Shown piece by piece: positions 15,714 to 24,502 of a DNA stretch of 35,724 nt. Below the pieces are notes generated by a model that did no database searches, was not told the origin of the DNA, and saw nothing but the letters and a program-made list of their open reading frames with translations. The number at the start of each line of letters is the position of its first letter. The first letter of the stretch is position 1. The position numbers and the translations under genes are program-made. Origin of the DNA: an uncultured Prevotellaceae bacterium (lineage in GTDB: Bacteria; Bacteroidota; Bacteroidia; Bacteroidales; Bacteroidaceae); NCBI GenBank assembly GCA_900319385.1, contig ONOG01000027.1:1-35724 (forward strand). Reading direction: 5' to 3'.

Positions 15714-17795
15714 TTATTTCTCGACCAATATTCTGGCATCCACCGCCACGACGTCGTCGCCGTCGGCAAGCAGCGGGTTGATGTCCATTTCTTTGATCTC
15801 CGTGGCGAAGCGGAGTAGGGTGGAGAGGCGGACGATGATTTCGGCAAACTTGTGCTGGTTGATGCCCGGCTTGCCGCGCGTTCCTGCCAGGATTTTGTGG
15901 GCGCGTAGTGAGTGGATCATGTTTTCGGCTTCGGCATAGGAGAGGGGTGCGAGACCACTGCTCACGTCGCGCAGCACCTCGACGAAGATGCCGCCCAGTC
16001 CGCAGAGCACGACATGACCGAAGCGGGGTTCGTACTTCGCTCCGATGAACAGTTCGGTGCCACGCAGCATCTTCTGCACCATGACGGCGTTCACTCCCTC
16101 TATCTGCATCATGCGGTCGAACTCGGCGCCGAGCACTTCGCGGCTGCGGATGTTCAGTGCCACGCCGCCCACGTCGCTCTTGTGTACCGGTCCGACGACC
16201 TTAGCCACGACGGGGTAGCCGCAACGGTCGGCAAAGGCGAGCACTTCGGCGCGCTCGCTGCTGACGAACTCCGGCACGGTGGGTATGCCAGCACTTTGCA
16301 ACAGCTCATGCACGACGGATGGCTCGACGTACTGTGCTCCCCCATTCTCGGAAGGGGCAGGCGTGAGGCCGTCGATGATTCTTCGGATACGCGGCACGTC
16401 CACACCGGTGACGACGACGTTCTGGTCGGCCGGTGCCGGCGTGCGCATCACCTGTGTGAGGGCTGTGGCGAGCGTCACTTCGTCGCTGAAGTTGACATGG
16501 CCGCGGGCCAGAAATTCGTGAACCTCGGGGCCGGCGGTGGTGAGACTGGGCAGGATTGGGAAAATCGGTTTGCTGCACTCCAGCATCTTGCGGTGAAGAA
16601 CGTCGTAGGCTTCGTAGAGCGTGACGAGTCCTGGTGTGCCGAAGATGACCATGATGGCGTCGATGTCGGAAAATCGCTTTTCGCAAAAGTCGATGGCAAT
16701 GCCGAGCTGTTCGGGCGTGCCAGTGGCCAGGATGTCGATCGGATTCGACACCGACGAACCTGGCAGAAGCTTCGACTTCAGTTCTTCAGCCTCGGGTCCA
16801 CTGAGTTGTGGCACCTGCATTCCGCCTTTCGACAGGGCGTCGGTGAGCATCACGCCAGGGCCGCCTGCATGGGTGACGATGGCAAAGTTCTTGCCGCTGA
16901 AACGGGGCAGCGTGAAGATGCAGCCCACGGTCGTGAGTTCGTCGCGCGAGTAACAGCGGACGATGCCAGCCTTGCGGAACAGCGCCTCGACGGCCGAGTC
17001 GCTCGATGCAATCGCCCCTGTGTGGCTGCTGGCGGCACGGCTTCCGCTCTCGCTCGACCCCGCCTTGATGGCGGCGATGCGGCAGCCCTTGCGGATGAGG
17101 CTGGTGGCGTGGAGCAGCAGACGGTCGGGATCGGCGATGCTCTCGATGTAGAGCAGTTTGACTTTCGAGTCGTGCTCGGGGTCGAAGTGTTCGTCCATGT
17201 ATTGCAACACGCTCTCCACGCCGATTTGCCGTCCGTTGCCTACCGACCAGCAGGAGTTGAACGGCAGCCCCTTTGTCACCGCACTTTCGAGCACATAGAC
17301 GGCGGTGGCGCCGCTGCTGGAGATGAAGTCGGCACCTTGCGGCGTGAGACGCGGGATGGGTCGAGTGAACACGCTGTGATGGTGGCGGTTGAGCAGTCCG
17401 ATGCAGTTCGGCCCGATGAGGGCGCACTGGTACTGTTCGCAGGTGTCGAGGATGCGTTGTTCGAGTTCGGCACCCTCGGCTGTCTCTTCGCCAAAGCCCG
17501 CCGAGATGATGATAAAGGCACGCACCTGCTTCTCGCGAGCCAGCAGTTCGACATAGTCGGGACAGAAGCGTGCCGCCACGACGAGGATGGCGAGGTCGGT
17601 GGGCGGCAGCTCATGTGCGTCGCGGAAGGCGCGGATGCCCTGCACTTCGTCTTCCTTCGGGTTGACGATGCGCAGTGTACCCTCGTAGCCGCCACTGAGC
17701 AGATTCCGCACGACAGCCCCGCCAGGCTTGTGCGTGTTGTTCGAGCCGCCAACGACGACGATGCTCTGTGGGTGTAGCAGTTGTTCGTTAATCAT
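15714..17795 (-). CDS. ADP-forming acyl-CoA synthetase (fused alpha and beta parts)
   Basis: The 693-residue protein has an N-terminal CoA-binding Rossmann domain (SIVVVGGSNNTHKPGGAVVRN), succinyl-CoA-synthetase-like middle domains, and a C-terminal ATP-grasp domain (about residues 480-690, YPVVAKVVGPVHKSDVGGV and IKEMDINPLL). The phosphorylated histidine is H258 in SSHTGAIA. Such enzymes convert an acyl-CoA, ADP and phosphate to free acid, ATP and CoA, cytosolically and reversibly. Together with the divergent phenylacetate-CoA ligases this fits energy conservation from aryl- or branched-acid CoA esters derived from amino acids; the exact acid is not evident. It starts divergently from paaK with 214 bases between. 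Confidence 0.9.
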   Translation of the reverse strand: MINEQLLHPQSIVVVGGSNNTHKPGGAVVRNLLSGGYEGTLRIVNPKEDEVQGIRAFRDAHELPPTDLAILVVAARFCPDYVELLAREKQVRAFIIISAGFGEETAEGAELEQRILDTCEQYQCALIGPNCIGLLNRHHHSVFTRPIPRLTPQGADFISSSGATAVYVLESAVTKGLPFNSCWSVGNGRQIGVESVLQYMDEHFDPEHDSKVKLLYIESIADPDRLLLHATSLIRKGCRIAAIKAGSSESGSRAASSHTGAIASSDSAVEALFRKAGIVRCYSRDELTTVGCIFTLPRFSGKNFAIVTHAGGPGVMLTDALSKGGMQVPQLSGPEAEELKSKLLPGSSVSNPIDILATGTPEQLGIAIDFCEKRFSDIDAIMVIFGTPGLVTLYEAYDVLHRKMLECSKPIFPILPSLTTAGPEVHEFLARGHVNFSDEVTLATALTQVMRTPAPADQNVVVTGVDVPRIRRIIDGLTPAPSENGGAQYVEPSVVHELLQSAGIPTVPEFVSSERAEVLAFADRCGYPVVAKVVGPVHKSDVGGVALNIRSREVLGAEFDRMMQIEGVNAVMVQKMLRGTELFIGAKYEPRFGHVVLCGLGGIFVEVLRDVSSGLAPLSYAEAENMIHSLRAHKILAGTRGKPGINQHKFAEIIVRLSTLLRFATEIKEMDINPLLADGDDVVAVDARILVEK

Positions 17796-17821
17796 AGCAT
17801 GAGATGGTGATTGTTAGCATG

Positions 17822-17829
17822 CAAAGTTA
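17822..17829 (-). promoter_or_regulatory. -7 element for the acyl-CoA synthetase gene
   Basis: The minus strand reads TAACTTTG, 27 bases before the ATG at 17795. The -33 element is not at the ideal spacing. Confidence 0.5.
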
Positions 17830-17935
17830 GAGAATATTTGATAGAAACGCATCACAAATACCGTTTTTTTATTCAAAAAGAAAGTTTTTCTGAAAAAAAC
17901 TTTGCAGTTTTCTGCGCCGTCTGCCGATTTATTGC

Positions 17936-17943
17936 TAATTTTG
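17936..17943 (+). promoter_or_regulatory. -7 element for the paaK operon
   Basis: TAATTTTG matches TAnnTTTG and lies 67 bases before the ATG at 18010. A weak TCTG lies about 21 bases upstream. Confidence 0.5.
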
Positions 17944-18009
17944 CAAGGTAGAACAGTAGTCTTTGCACAAATGCAAAATAAACACTAAATCCATCAATCG
18001 TCAATCGTC

Positions 18010-19317
18010 ATGATTTGGAATCCTAACAAAGAGTGCATGAGCCGCGACGAAATGAGCGAACTGCAAGGTCGCCGCCTGCACAAAATCGTCACCTACGTCT
18101 ATCACAACGTGCCCTTCTATCGTCACAAGATGCAGGCGATGGATCTCACGCCCGACGACATCAACACCATCGAGGACATCACCAAGCTGCCCTTCACGAC
18201 GAAGAAGGACTTGCGCGATAACTACCCCTTCGGTCTTCAGGCTGCGCCGCAGAGCGAGATTATCCGTATCCACGCGTCGAGCGGCACCACCGGCAACCCC
18301 ACCATCGTGGGCTACACCCGCAAGGACATCGGCGTGTGGACCGAGTGTATGGCCCGCTGTCTGACATCCTATGGCGTGACCCGCAACGACATCTTCTCCG
18401 TCAGCTACGGCTACGGACTCTTCACCGGCGGCCTCGGTGCACATAACGGTGTCGAGATGGTCGGCGCAGCAGTTGTGCCGGCTTCGACGGGCAATACAGA
18501 AAAGCATGCCAAACTGATTCGCGACCTCGGCATCACTGGCATTGCCTGCACACCTTCCTATGCGCTCTATCTGGCCGAGACGATGGAGAAGATGGGCATC
18601 ACCAAGGACCAGATCAAGCTGCGCGTCGGTGCTTTCGGTGCCGAGCCCTGGACCGAGCAGATGCGCGAGGAGATTCAGGAACGTCTGGGCCTGAAGGCCT
18701 ACAACCTCTATGGCCTGAGCGAGATCATGGGACCGAGTGTCAGCTATGAGTGCCAGGCACAGCATGGTTCCCACATCTGCGAAGACCATTTCTATCCCGA
18801 AATCATCAATCCCGTGACCTTGGACAAACTGCCTAACGGACAGACGGGCGAACTGGTGTTCACCACGCTCACCAAGGAGGGAATGCCTGTCCTTCGCTAT
18901 CGTACCCGCGACCTCTGTTCGCTGATGGAGGGCGAATGTTCGTGCGGACGCACCGCAGTGCGCATGAGCCGCATCCAGGGCCGTAGCGACGACATGCTCA
19001 TCATCCGCGGCATCAACGTCTTCCCCTCGCAGGTCGAGAGTGTCGTGCTCTCCATGCCAGAGTTCGCGCCGCGCTATATGCTCATCGTCGATCGCATCAA
19101 CAACCTCGACACGCTCACCGTTCAGGTCGAAATCCGCCAGGAGTACTTCACCAGTGTGTTCGACACGCCGGCTGCCATCGACCAGCTCGAAAAGAAACTG
19201 TCTGCCAAGCTCAAGAGCGTGCTCAGCATCGGTGCGAAGGTGCAGCTCAAGGCGCCCAACACCATCGAACGCAGTCAGGGCAAGAGTGCCCACGTCATCG
19301 ACAAACGTAATATTTAA
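18010..19317 (+). CDS. paaK: phenylacetate-CoA ligase (AMP-forming), first copy
   Basis: The 435-residue adenylate-forming ligase has the P-loop-like ASSGTTGNPT (residues 89-98), YNLYGLSEIMGPSVSYEC, RYRTRDLC, GRSDDMLIIRGINVFPSQVE and a C-terminal catalytic-lysine region typical of PaaK. It activates phenylacetate or a related arylacetate with ATP and CoA. The start is the ATG at 18010, directly after the leader. A second paaK-like gene begins 7 bases after its stop, and an ACT-domain gene follows, so the three probably form one operon. In gut anaerobes this set is associated with aromatic amino-acid breakdown or, in reverse, synthesis; which direction applies here is not shown by the sequence. 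Confidence 0.93.
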   Translation: MIWNPNKECMSRDEMSELQGRRLHKIVTYVYHNVPFYRHKMQAMDLTPDDINTIEDITKLPFTTKKDLRDNYPFGLQAAPQSEIIRIHASSGTTGNPTIVGYTRKDIGVWTECMARCLTSYGVTRNDIFSVSYGYGLFTGGLGAHNGVEMVGAAVVPASTGNTEKHAKLIRDLGITGIACTPSYALYLAETMEKMGITKDQIKLRVGAFGAEPWTEQMREEIQERLGLKAYNLYGLSEIMGPSVSYECQAQHGSHICEDHFYPEIINPVTLDKLPNGQTGELVFTTLTKEGMPVLRYRTRDLCSLMEGECSCGRTAVRMSRIQGRSDDMLIIRGINVFPSQVESVVLSMPEFAPRYMLIVDRINNLDTLTVQVEIRQEYFTSVFDTPAAIDQLEKKLSAKLKSVLSIGAKVQLKAPNTIERSQGKSAHVIDKRNI

Positions 19318-19323
19318 TATATA

Positions 19324-20637
19324 ATGTCTTATTCTCCTTATTTCAATCCCGACCTCGAAACCATGTCGCGTGCCGAGCTCGAGGCGCTTCAGTTGGAGCG
19401 TCTGCAGAAGACGGTGCGCCACTGCATGAACGCCGAGTTCTACCGCAAGAAGTTTGCCGAACTCGGCATCACTCCAGATGATATCAAGACGTTGGACGAC
19501 GTGCGCCGGCTGCCCTTCACCACGAAGGACGACCTGCGCGAGAACTATCCCTTCGGACTGGCCTGCGTGCCGCTGCGCGACTGCACCCGTCTGCATTCGT
19601 CGAGTGGAACGACCGGCAACCCCACCGTCGTGCTTCACACACAGAAGGACCTCGACGAGTGGGCGACAGCTGTGGCCCGCTGTCTGTGGATGGTGGGCAG
19701 TCGTCCCGACGACGTGTTCCAGAACTCTGCCGGCTACGGTATGTTCACCGCCGGACTGGGTTTCCAGTACGGAGCCGAAAAGGTGGGTATGCTCACCGTT
19801 CCTGCTGCCGCCGGCAACACCCTGCGTCAGATTAAGTTTATCAAAGACTTCGGTACCAGCGTCCTGCACGCCATCCCCAGCTATGCCTCGCGCATCTACG
19901 AGGTGATGAAAGAGCAGGGCGTCGATCCGCGCCGCGACACCAAGCTGCGTGTGCTCTGCATCGGTGCCGAGCCCCACAGCGAGGAGCAGCGTCAGCGCAT
20001 CGAGCAGAACCTCGGGGTGAAGGCCTACAACAGCTACGGCATCTCGGAAATGATGGGACCTGGAGTCGCCTTCGAATGTCAGGAGCAGAACGGTCTGCAC
20101 ATCTGGGAAGACTACTTCATCGTCGAAATCATCGACCCCGTGACCCTCGAACCGGTGCCCGACGGCGAGCTGGGCGAACTGGTCATCACGACCATCAACC
20201 GCGAGGCCATGCCCCTGCTGCGCTACCGCACACGCGACCTCACCCGCTTCCTGCCAGGCGAGTGCCCCTGCGGACGCCACCACCGTCGTCTGGCTCGTCT
20301 GCAGGGCCGTTCCGACGACATGATCATCCTCAAGGGCGTGAACATCTTCCCGATTCAGATCGAGAAGATTCTGCTCAAGTTCAAGGAACTCTCGACCGAC
20401 TATCTCATCACGCTCGAGACGAAGGACGAGGGCGACGTCATGACCATCGAAGTGGAGCTCTCGCAACTCTTCACCGACGACTACACCCAACTGAAGACGC
20501 TCGAACGCGAGATCACACGCCAGCTGAAGGACGAAATCCTCATCACGCCCCGCCTGCGACTCGTCACCAAAGGCACGCTTGCCGTCAGCGACGAGAAGAA
20601 GGCAGTGCGCGTGAAGGACCTCAGAAAACTGTTCTGA
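19324..20637 (+). CDS. paaK: phenylacetate-CoA ligase (AMP-forming), second copy
   Basis: The 437-residue product is a paralogue of its upstream neighbour and carries the same motifs: SSSGTTGNPT (92-101), YNSYGISEMMGPGVAFEC, RYRTRDLTRF, GRSDDMIILKGVNIFPIQIE. The cysteines in GECPCGRHHRR match the conserved CxCG pair seen in the first copy (CSCGRT). Two ligases in tandem suggest different acid preferences, for example phenylacetate versus indole- or hydroxyphenylacetate (inference). It is separated from the first copy by 6 bases and from the ACT gene by an AT-rich spacer of 63 bases. Confidence 0.92.
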   Translation: MSYSPYFNPDLETMSRAELEALQLERLQKTVRHCMNAEFYRKKFAELGITPDDIKTLDDVRRLPFTTKDDLRENYPFGLACVPLRDCTRLHSSSGTTGNPTVVLHTQKDLDEWATAVARCLWMVGSRPDDVFQNSAGYGMFTAGLGFQYGAEKVGMLTVPAAAGNTLRQIKFIKDFGTSVLHAIPSYASRIYEVMKEQGVDPRRDTKLRVLCIGAEPHSEEQRQRIEQNLGVKAYNSYGISEMMGPGVAFECQEQNGLHIWEDYFIVEIIDPVTLEPVPDGELGELVITTINREAMPLLRYRTRDLTRFLPGECPCGRHHRRLARLQGRSDDMIILKGVNIFPIQIEKILLKFKELSTDYLITLETKDEGDVMTIEVELSQLFTDDYTQLKTLEREITRQLKDEILITPRLRLVTKGTLAVSDEKKAVRVKDLRKLF

Positions 20638-20700
20638 TTTTTGATTTTGAATTTTTGAACTTTGAACTTTGTATTTTTAATTTTGAATTTTTAATTTGCC
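20638..20700. repeat. low-complexity TTTTGAATTT spacer
   Basis: The spacer consists of repeats of (A/T)TTTTGAA(C/T)TTT. Such runs are common between genes in this phylum. I see no terminator in it. Confidence 0.5.
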
Positions 20701-21126
20701 ATGATTCACCAACTGTCCATTTTCCTTGAGAACACAAGCGGCACACTCATCACCGTGCTGCAAGAGCTGAAGCAGGCTCGCATCCAGCTAATCTCGATGA
20801 CCATTGCCGACACGGCAGAGTACGGAATCCTGCGCATCATCTGCGCCGAGCCCCTCCGCGCCTGCGAGGTGCTGAAAGAGGCTGGCGTGGCGGTGGCCCT
20901 CAGCGATGTCTTCGCCCTCGAACTCGACAACCAGCCTGGTGCCGGTGCCGACGTCGTCGCTGCCTTCAGCAAGGCAGGCATCAGCCTTTCCTACATCTAC
21001 ACCTTCCACATGCGCGGCAAGGGCATCATGATTTTCCGCACCGACAATGCCGAGCACGCCGCCCAAGTGATCGCCGACAACAAGTTCCTCGCCATCGAGG
21101 AGGAGGAACTGGAGAAGTGGGTGTGA
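20701..21126 (+). CDS. tandem ACT-domain protein of the paaK operon
   Basis: The 141-residue protein has two ACT folds: residues 1-70 start IHQLSIFLENTSGTLITVL, and residues 72-141 contain GADVVAAFSKAGISLSYIYT. ACT domains bind amino acids as allosteric sensors. Proteins of this kind regularly accompany paaK in Bacteroidetes and clostridia, which supports a role in sensing aromatic amino acids for the operon. No enzymatic or DNA-binding domain is present, so a partner protein is needed (inference). The start ATG follows the AT-rich spacer. Confidence 0.85.
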   Translation: MIHQLSIFLENTSGTLITVLQELKQARIQLISMTIADTAEYGILRIICAEPLRACEVLKEAGVAVALSDVFALELDNQPGAGADVVAAFSKAGISLSYIYTFHMRGKGIMIFRTDNAEHAAQVIADNKFLAIEEEELEKWV

Positions 21127-21162
21127 AGGTTTTCAGTCGTTGAATCTCATTTCTGAAAGGTT

Positions 21163-23868
21163 ATGAAAAAGAATGTATTCATGTTGCTGTTGGCCATCCT
21201 GGGTCTTTGCCTGACGACACAGCCGTCACAGGCTGCTACCGACCTGGACATTCTGAGCAATACCGACGAAAACGGAGAATGGACCGACGACGGGCATACG
21301 TTTAGCACAAAGGAAGGCTACTATCAGGAGTGGGAACACTATTATGTGTTCTGGGACAAGTTATACGGCAAGCAGGCCGACCCGCAGAATGTGAAGACAC
21401 TGGGTTCGGGCAATTACTTCATCGACCTGGTGGCCCTGCATGAGTATGCCGAGATGTGCTATGACGTGTATGTCCATCAGTTGGGATTCGGCGTGCCGCA
21501 GCATAAGATTCAGATCAGCCTTTACTATGCCACGACATGGTATGCCGATGCAAACGGATGGAGCGGCTATGGAACGATGCGTCTGGCTCACTCGTCGGTC
21601 AACGGCAACTACTTCACCTTCTGTCACGAGGTGGGTCATGCCTACCAGTTCTGCTGCCGCGGATTGGTGCCGAGCAGTGCTTTTGGCAGAACCAGTTATT
21701 ACACCTCGTACTTCGAAGCGTGTGCCAACTGGCAGGCCTCGCAGATCTATCCTGCTCAGTATTACTCAACGTGCTGGGACCTCTATCACAAGACGCTGAA
21801 CCTGGCACTGACGCATGAGTGGCACGGCTACCAGTTCTATCCCATCAACGACTACTGGCTCACGATGCGTGACGAGAAGGCTGTGGGTAAGATTTGGTCA
21901 ACGGCACCGTCCGACCGTAACAACGACTTGCTGCAGATGTACATGCAGATTTATGGGGCCAATGCCGCACAAGTCTATAAAGAAATCTTCTGGGAAGCCA
22001 TGCGCACGGTGACTTGGGACTTGCCACGCTGGCAAGCCTACATCAATGCCGAACCTAACTCGCAACTGGTTCGTTACATGAGTTGGTCCAACGATACCTC
22101 GCCTACAGGCAGCAGCACCTACCAGTACGTTGTCGTCGATGCTGAGACAAACACCTATCAGGTAGCATATTCCAGTTGCCCGATGTCCACAGGTTTTAAT
22201 ATTGTGAAACTGAAGGTTCCCACAGGCGACGACCGCACCGTCACAACGTCTTTCACGGCGCTGGAACCTGGCTGTGAACTGGCTTCGGGTGACCCTCGCT
22301 ACTATTGGAAAGGCGACGCATGGGTGCAACACTCTGCGCTTAGTACATATAACACCGAACTGAACGACGGTGGCAATTCCACTTTCAATACTTACAAAAC
22401 ATGGCGCGGCTTCCGTCTGGGCTATGTTGCCTACAACTCCACGACGGGCGAGCGTACCTACAACTACACCGACGACGTCCTTTGCACAGGCACTGGCGAG
22501 CAGACCGTCAACATTCAGTTCACCGTTCCCGAAGGCGCCGACCAACTCTACTTGGTGGTCAGCCCCGCTTTGTCCCGCTACCTGCGTCGTGGTGGACGTA
22601 ATCCTTATTACATGGATTCGGCCGATGATAACGCAAAGCGTGGTGACATGTGGCCCTATCGGTTGAAATTCTACAACACCGACCTGGCTGGTCGTAACCA
22701 GACGAACGATGTGTTTGAAGGCGAGGCCTTGACTGGCGAGAACTACTCGTCCTACACGCTTCCCGACTATGCCACGCTGGCACCCAAGTCGGCCTACACC
22801 ATTCGCTTGTCCGATGCCGCACCTGATGCAGCATCCTTCACGACGGCAGAGACGGTATATGCCGGTAATGAACCCGACCAGTACCTCTCGCTCCATCCCA
22901 TCACGGCGGCCAATCGCTTTGCCTATGTCTATCCCTTCGAACTTCCGGGCTACAACACGGGTATTTCCTTCACGGACAATCAGATGACCGTCAACTACGT
23001 AGATGCAGCCGACGCATCGCTCACCAAGATTCGTAACATGGGTGTGCTGGCAGGCACACAGAGTTCTGTCGTCTATAGCCTCACCAGTAGCGTCGTGGCC
23101 GATGTGATGCAGTTTGTAGGAGTGTCTGCAGCCGATTTTACCAGCAACCAGAACTGGCTGCTCTCGGCCAATCTACAGGACGGCAAACCTGGCAAGGGCG
23201 AATACTACCTCTACGGCATTGATGCCTCGACAGGTGAGATACAACCCTCCGATACCGACGATGACGGACGCTATGTCTGCCACTTCGATGCCGACGGACG
23301 TCTGACGGACTCCGACGAATGGGCCTTCGCACTCTCCTACGACCATAACAACGGCAATCGCAACAGCCGCATCGCCTTCTACATCGATTCGCGTGAGGAC
23401 TTGCCCATCGGCACCAGTGCACGTCTGCAGGTAGCCGTCGGTACCGTTGATGACGAAGGCAACTTCCGTCTCGTTAAATTCGTGTTCAACACGACTATAG
23501 CCGAGACCAAGAGTTCGAAGGTGGCCACCATCTTCCAACTTGACCCCGCATCGCCCCAAGGAGCAGGTTTCCGTGTGCTTGAACTCACACGTCACGCCAT
23601 CTTCGGCAATTACGAGGGAGCCAACATCTCGGCAGCCAACGTCATGGATTACTTGACTGTCACCGATGTTGCTGACTTCGAACCTGTCGTCAGCGTCGAT
23701 GGCAGCATTGTCACCATCAGTTACCAGTCCACGGAACCGACCGCCATCGAGGAGATAAGTACAAATTACAATTTTCAAAGTACCATTTATGACCTCACAG
23801 GCCGCCGCGTCTCATCCCCCACAAAGGGTATCTACATCATCGGTGGTCGCAAGGTACTGCTCCGCTAA
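21163..23868 (+). CDS. secreted HEVGH metallopeptidase-like protein with Prevotella-type C-terminal tail
   Basis: The 901-residue protein starts with a signal peptide (MKKNVFMLLL...PSQAA). Residues about 40-330 form a gluzincin-like domain: H155-E-V-G-H159 is a zinc-binding HExxH motif and E185 in FEACANW is a candidate third ligand, 26 residues on. This resembles the Bacteroidetes DUF6055-like putative peptidases. The long C-terminal part is beta-rich (from about 345, with a second unit near residues 630-840 resembling DUF4859). The last residues, IYDLTGRRV...GIYIIGGRKVLLR, form the tail shared with the PA-module proteins. Activity is untested: the family assignment rests on motifs only. It is 36 bases after the ACT gene but probably a separate unit, and ends in a bidirectional terminator. 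Confidence 0.8.
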   Translation: MKKNVFMLLLAILGLCLTTQPSQAATDLDILSNTDENGEWTDDGHTFSTKEGYYQEWEHYYVFWDKLYGKQADPQNVKTLGSGNYFIDLVALHEYAEMCYDVYVHQLGFGVPQHKIQISLYYATTWYADANGWSGYGTMRLAHSSVNGNYFTFCHEVGHAYQFCCRGLVPSSAFGRTSYYTSYFEACANWQASQIYPAQYYSTCWDLYHKTLNLALTHEWHGYQFYPINDYWLTMRDEKAVGKIWSTAPSDRNNDLLQMYMQIYGANAAQVYKEIFWEAMRTVTWDLPRWQAYINAEPNSQLVRYMSWSNDTSPTGSSTYQYVVVDAETNTYQVAYSSCPMSTGFNIVKLKVPTGDDRTVTTSFTALEPGCELASGDPRYYWKGDAWVQHSALSTYNTELNDGGNSTFNTYKTWRGFRLGYVAYNSTTGERTYNYTDDVLCTGTGEQTVNIQFTVPEGADQLYLVVSPALSRYLRRGGRNPYYMDSADDNAKRGDMWPYRLKFYNTDLAGRNQTNDVFEGEALTGENYSSYTLPDYATLAPKSAYTIRLSDAAPDAASFTTAETVYAGNEPDQYLSLHPITAANRFAYVYPFELPGYNTGISFTDNQMTVNYVDAADASLTKIRNMGVLAGTQSSVVYSLTSSVVADVMQFVGVSAADFTSNQNWLLSANLQDGKPGKGEYYLYGIDASTGEIQPSDTDDDGRYVCHFDADGRLTDSDEWAFALSYDHNNGNRNSRIAFYIDSREDLPIGTSARLQVAVGTVDDEGNFRLVKFVFNTTIAETKSSKVATIFQLDPASPQGAGFRVLELTRHAIFGNYEGANISAANVMDYLTVTDVADFEPVVSVDGSIVTISYQSTEPTAIEEISTNYNFQSTIYDLTGRRVSSPTKGIYIIGGRKVLLR

Positions 23869-23920
23869 TGCAGTTTTGACGAGTCAATACACATTCGTCA
23901 ATATACGAAGTTTTAAAGTG

Positions 23921-23954
23921 AACCCCGAAAGTTAGACTATAAACTTTCGGGGTT
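23921..23954. terminator. bidirectional terminator between convergent genes
   Basis: AACCCCGAAAGTT and its exact complement flank an 8-base loop. It ends the metallopeptidase-like gene on plus. It also contains the stop codon (TAA at 23932-23934, minus) of the metallophosphoesterase gene. Confidence 0.85.
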
Positions 23955-24498
23955 TATACGTCAGTTGATTGTAGTCATTAAGTAATGAGGCATTGGAGAA
24001 TACGATGCCGTCGTGTTTCTCTGTCCCATTGCTTTCGTGAGCATGGCCGAACAGATGATAACGTGGTTTGACTTCAAACACTCGATTTCGCAACAGCGCA
24101 TTGCCCCAATGAGTGCCTGCTGATTCGTCAAGAAGCATAACGGGTGGCTCATGCGTGACAAGTACATCGATGCCGTCGGGTATCAGCGTCTCTCGATGAT
24201 TGTAAGCAAGCCCAAAGAACTTTACACCCTCAATCTCCACAGCCCGGTCTTGCAAAAAATGCACATTCTCAGGTAAATCCTCAATGTCCTCCGCATCCCA
24301 CAAGCACAAGTCGTGATTGCCCGTCACAAAAATCTTGTGCGCGAATGGCAAATCAATAAACCAGTTGAGAAAGTCAAGTACCTCCTCCTCTGTGCCATTA
24401 TGGCTGATGTCACCACTATGAATGATGACATCAGCCTCTGGCATATCCTTTGTCCTGTGATGTAAGCCATGAGTATCAGAGAGATGTAGAATTTTCAT
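23932..24498 (-). CDS. calcineurin-like metallophosphoesterase
   Basis: The 188-residue protein has all metal-ligand motifs of the family in order: D8-T-H10 (LSDTHG), D30 in HSGDIS, GNHD (60-63), H116 in VTHEPP, and GHAH (151-154). The length is close to the compact YfcE/ser-thr-phosphatase-like members. It hydrolyses phosphomono- or diesters with two metal ions; the substrate is unknown. It lies at the downstream end of the AT-rich minus-strand island, 4 bases after the stop of the interrupted gene, so it may be cotranscribed with it. Its composition is intermediate between core and island. Confidence 0.9.
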   Translation of the reverse strand: MKILHLSDTHGLHHRTKDMPEADVIIHSGDISHNGTEEEVLDFLNWFIDLPFAHKIFVTGNHDLCLWDAEDIEDLPENVHFLQDRAVEIEGVKFFGLAYNHRETLIPDGIDVLVTHEPPVMLLDESAGTHWGNALLRNRVFEVKPRYHLFGHAHESNGTEKHDGIVFSNASLLNDYNQLTYKPRKFIV

Positions 24499-24502
24499 TT
24501 AA

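Noticed and set aside
15912..17777. 621-codon open frame on the plus strand
   Set aside because: It is antisense to the acyl-CoA synthetase gene and has no recognisable protein features.
18001..20490. 829-codon open frame on the minus strand
   Set aside because: It is antisense to both paaK genes, which have full family motifs. The open antisense frame results from GC-rich codon use in the real genes.
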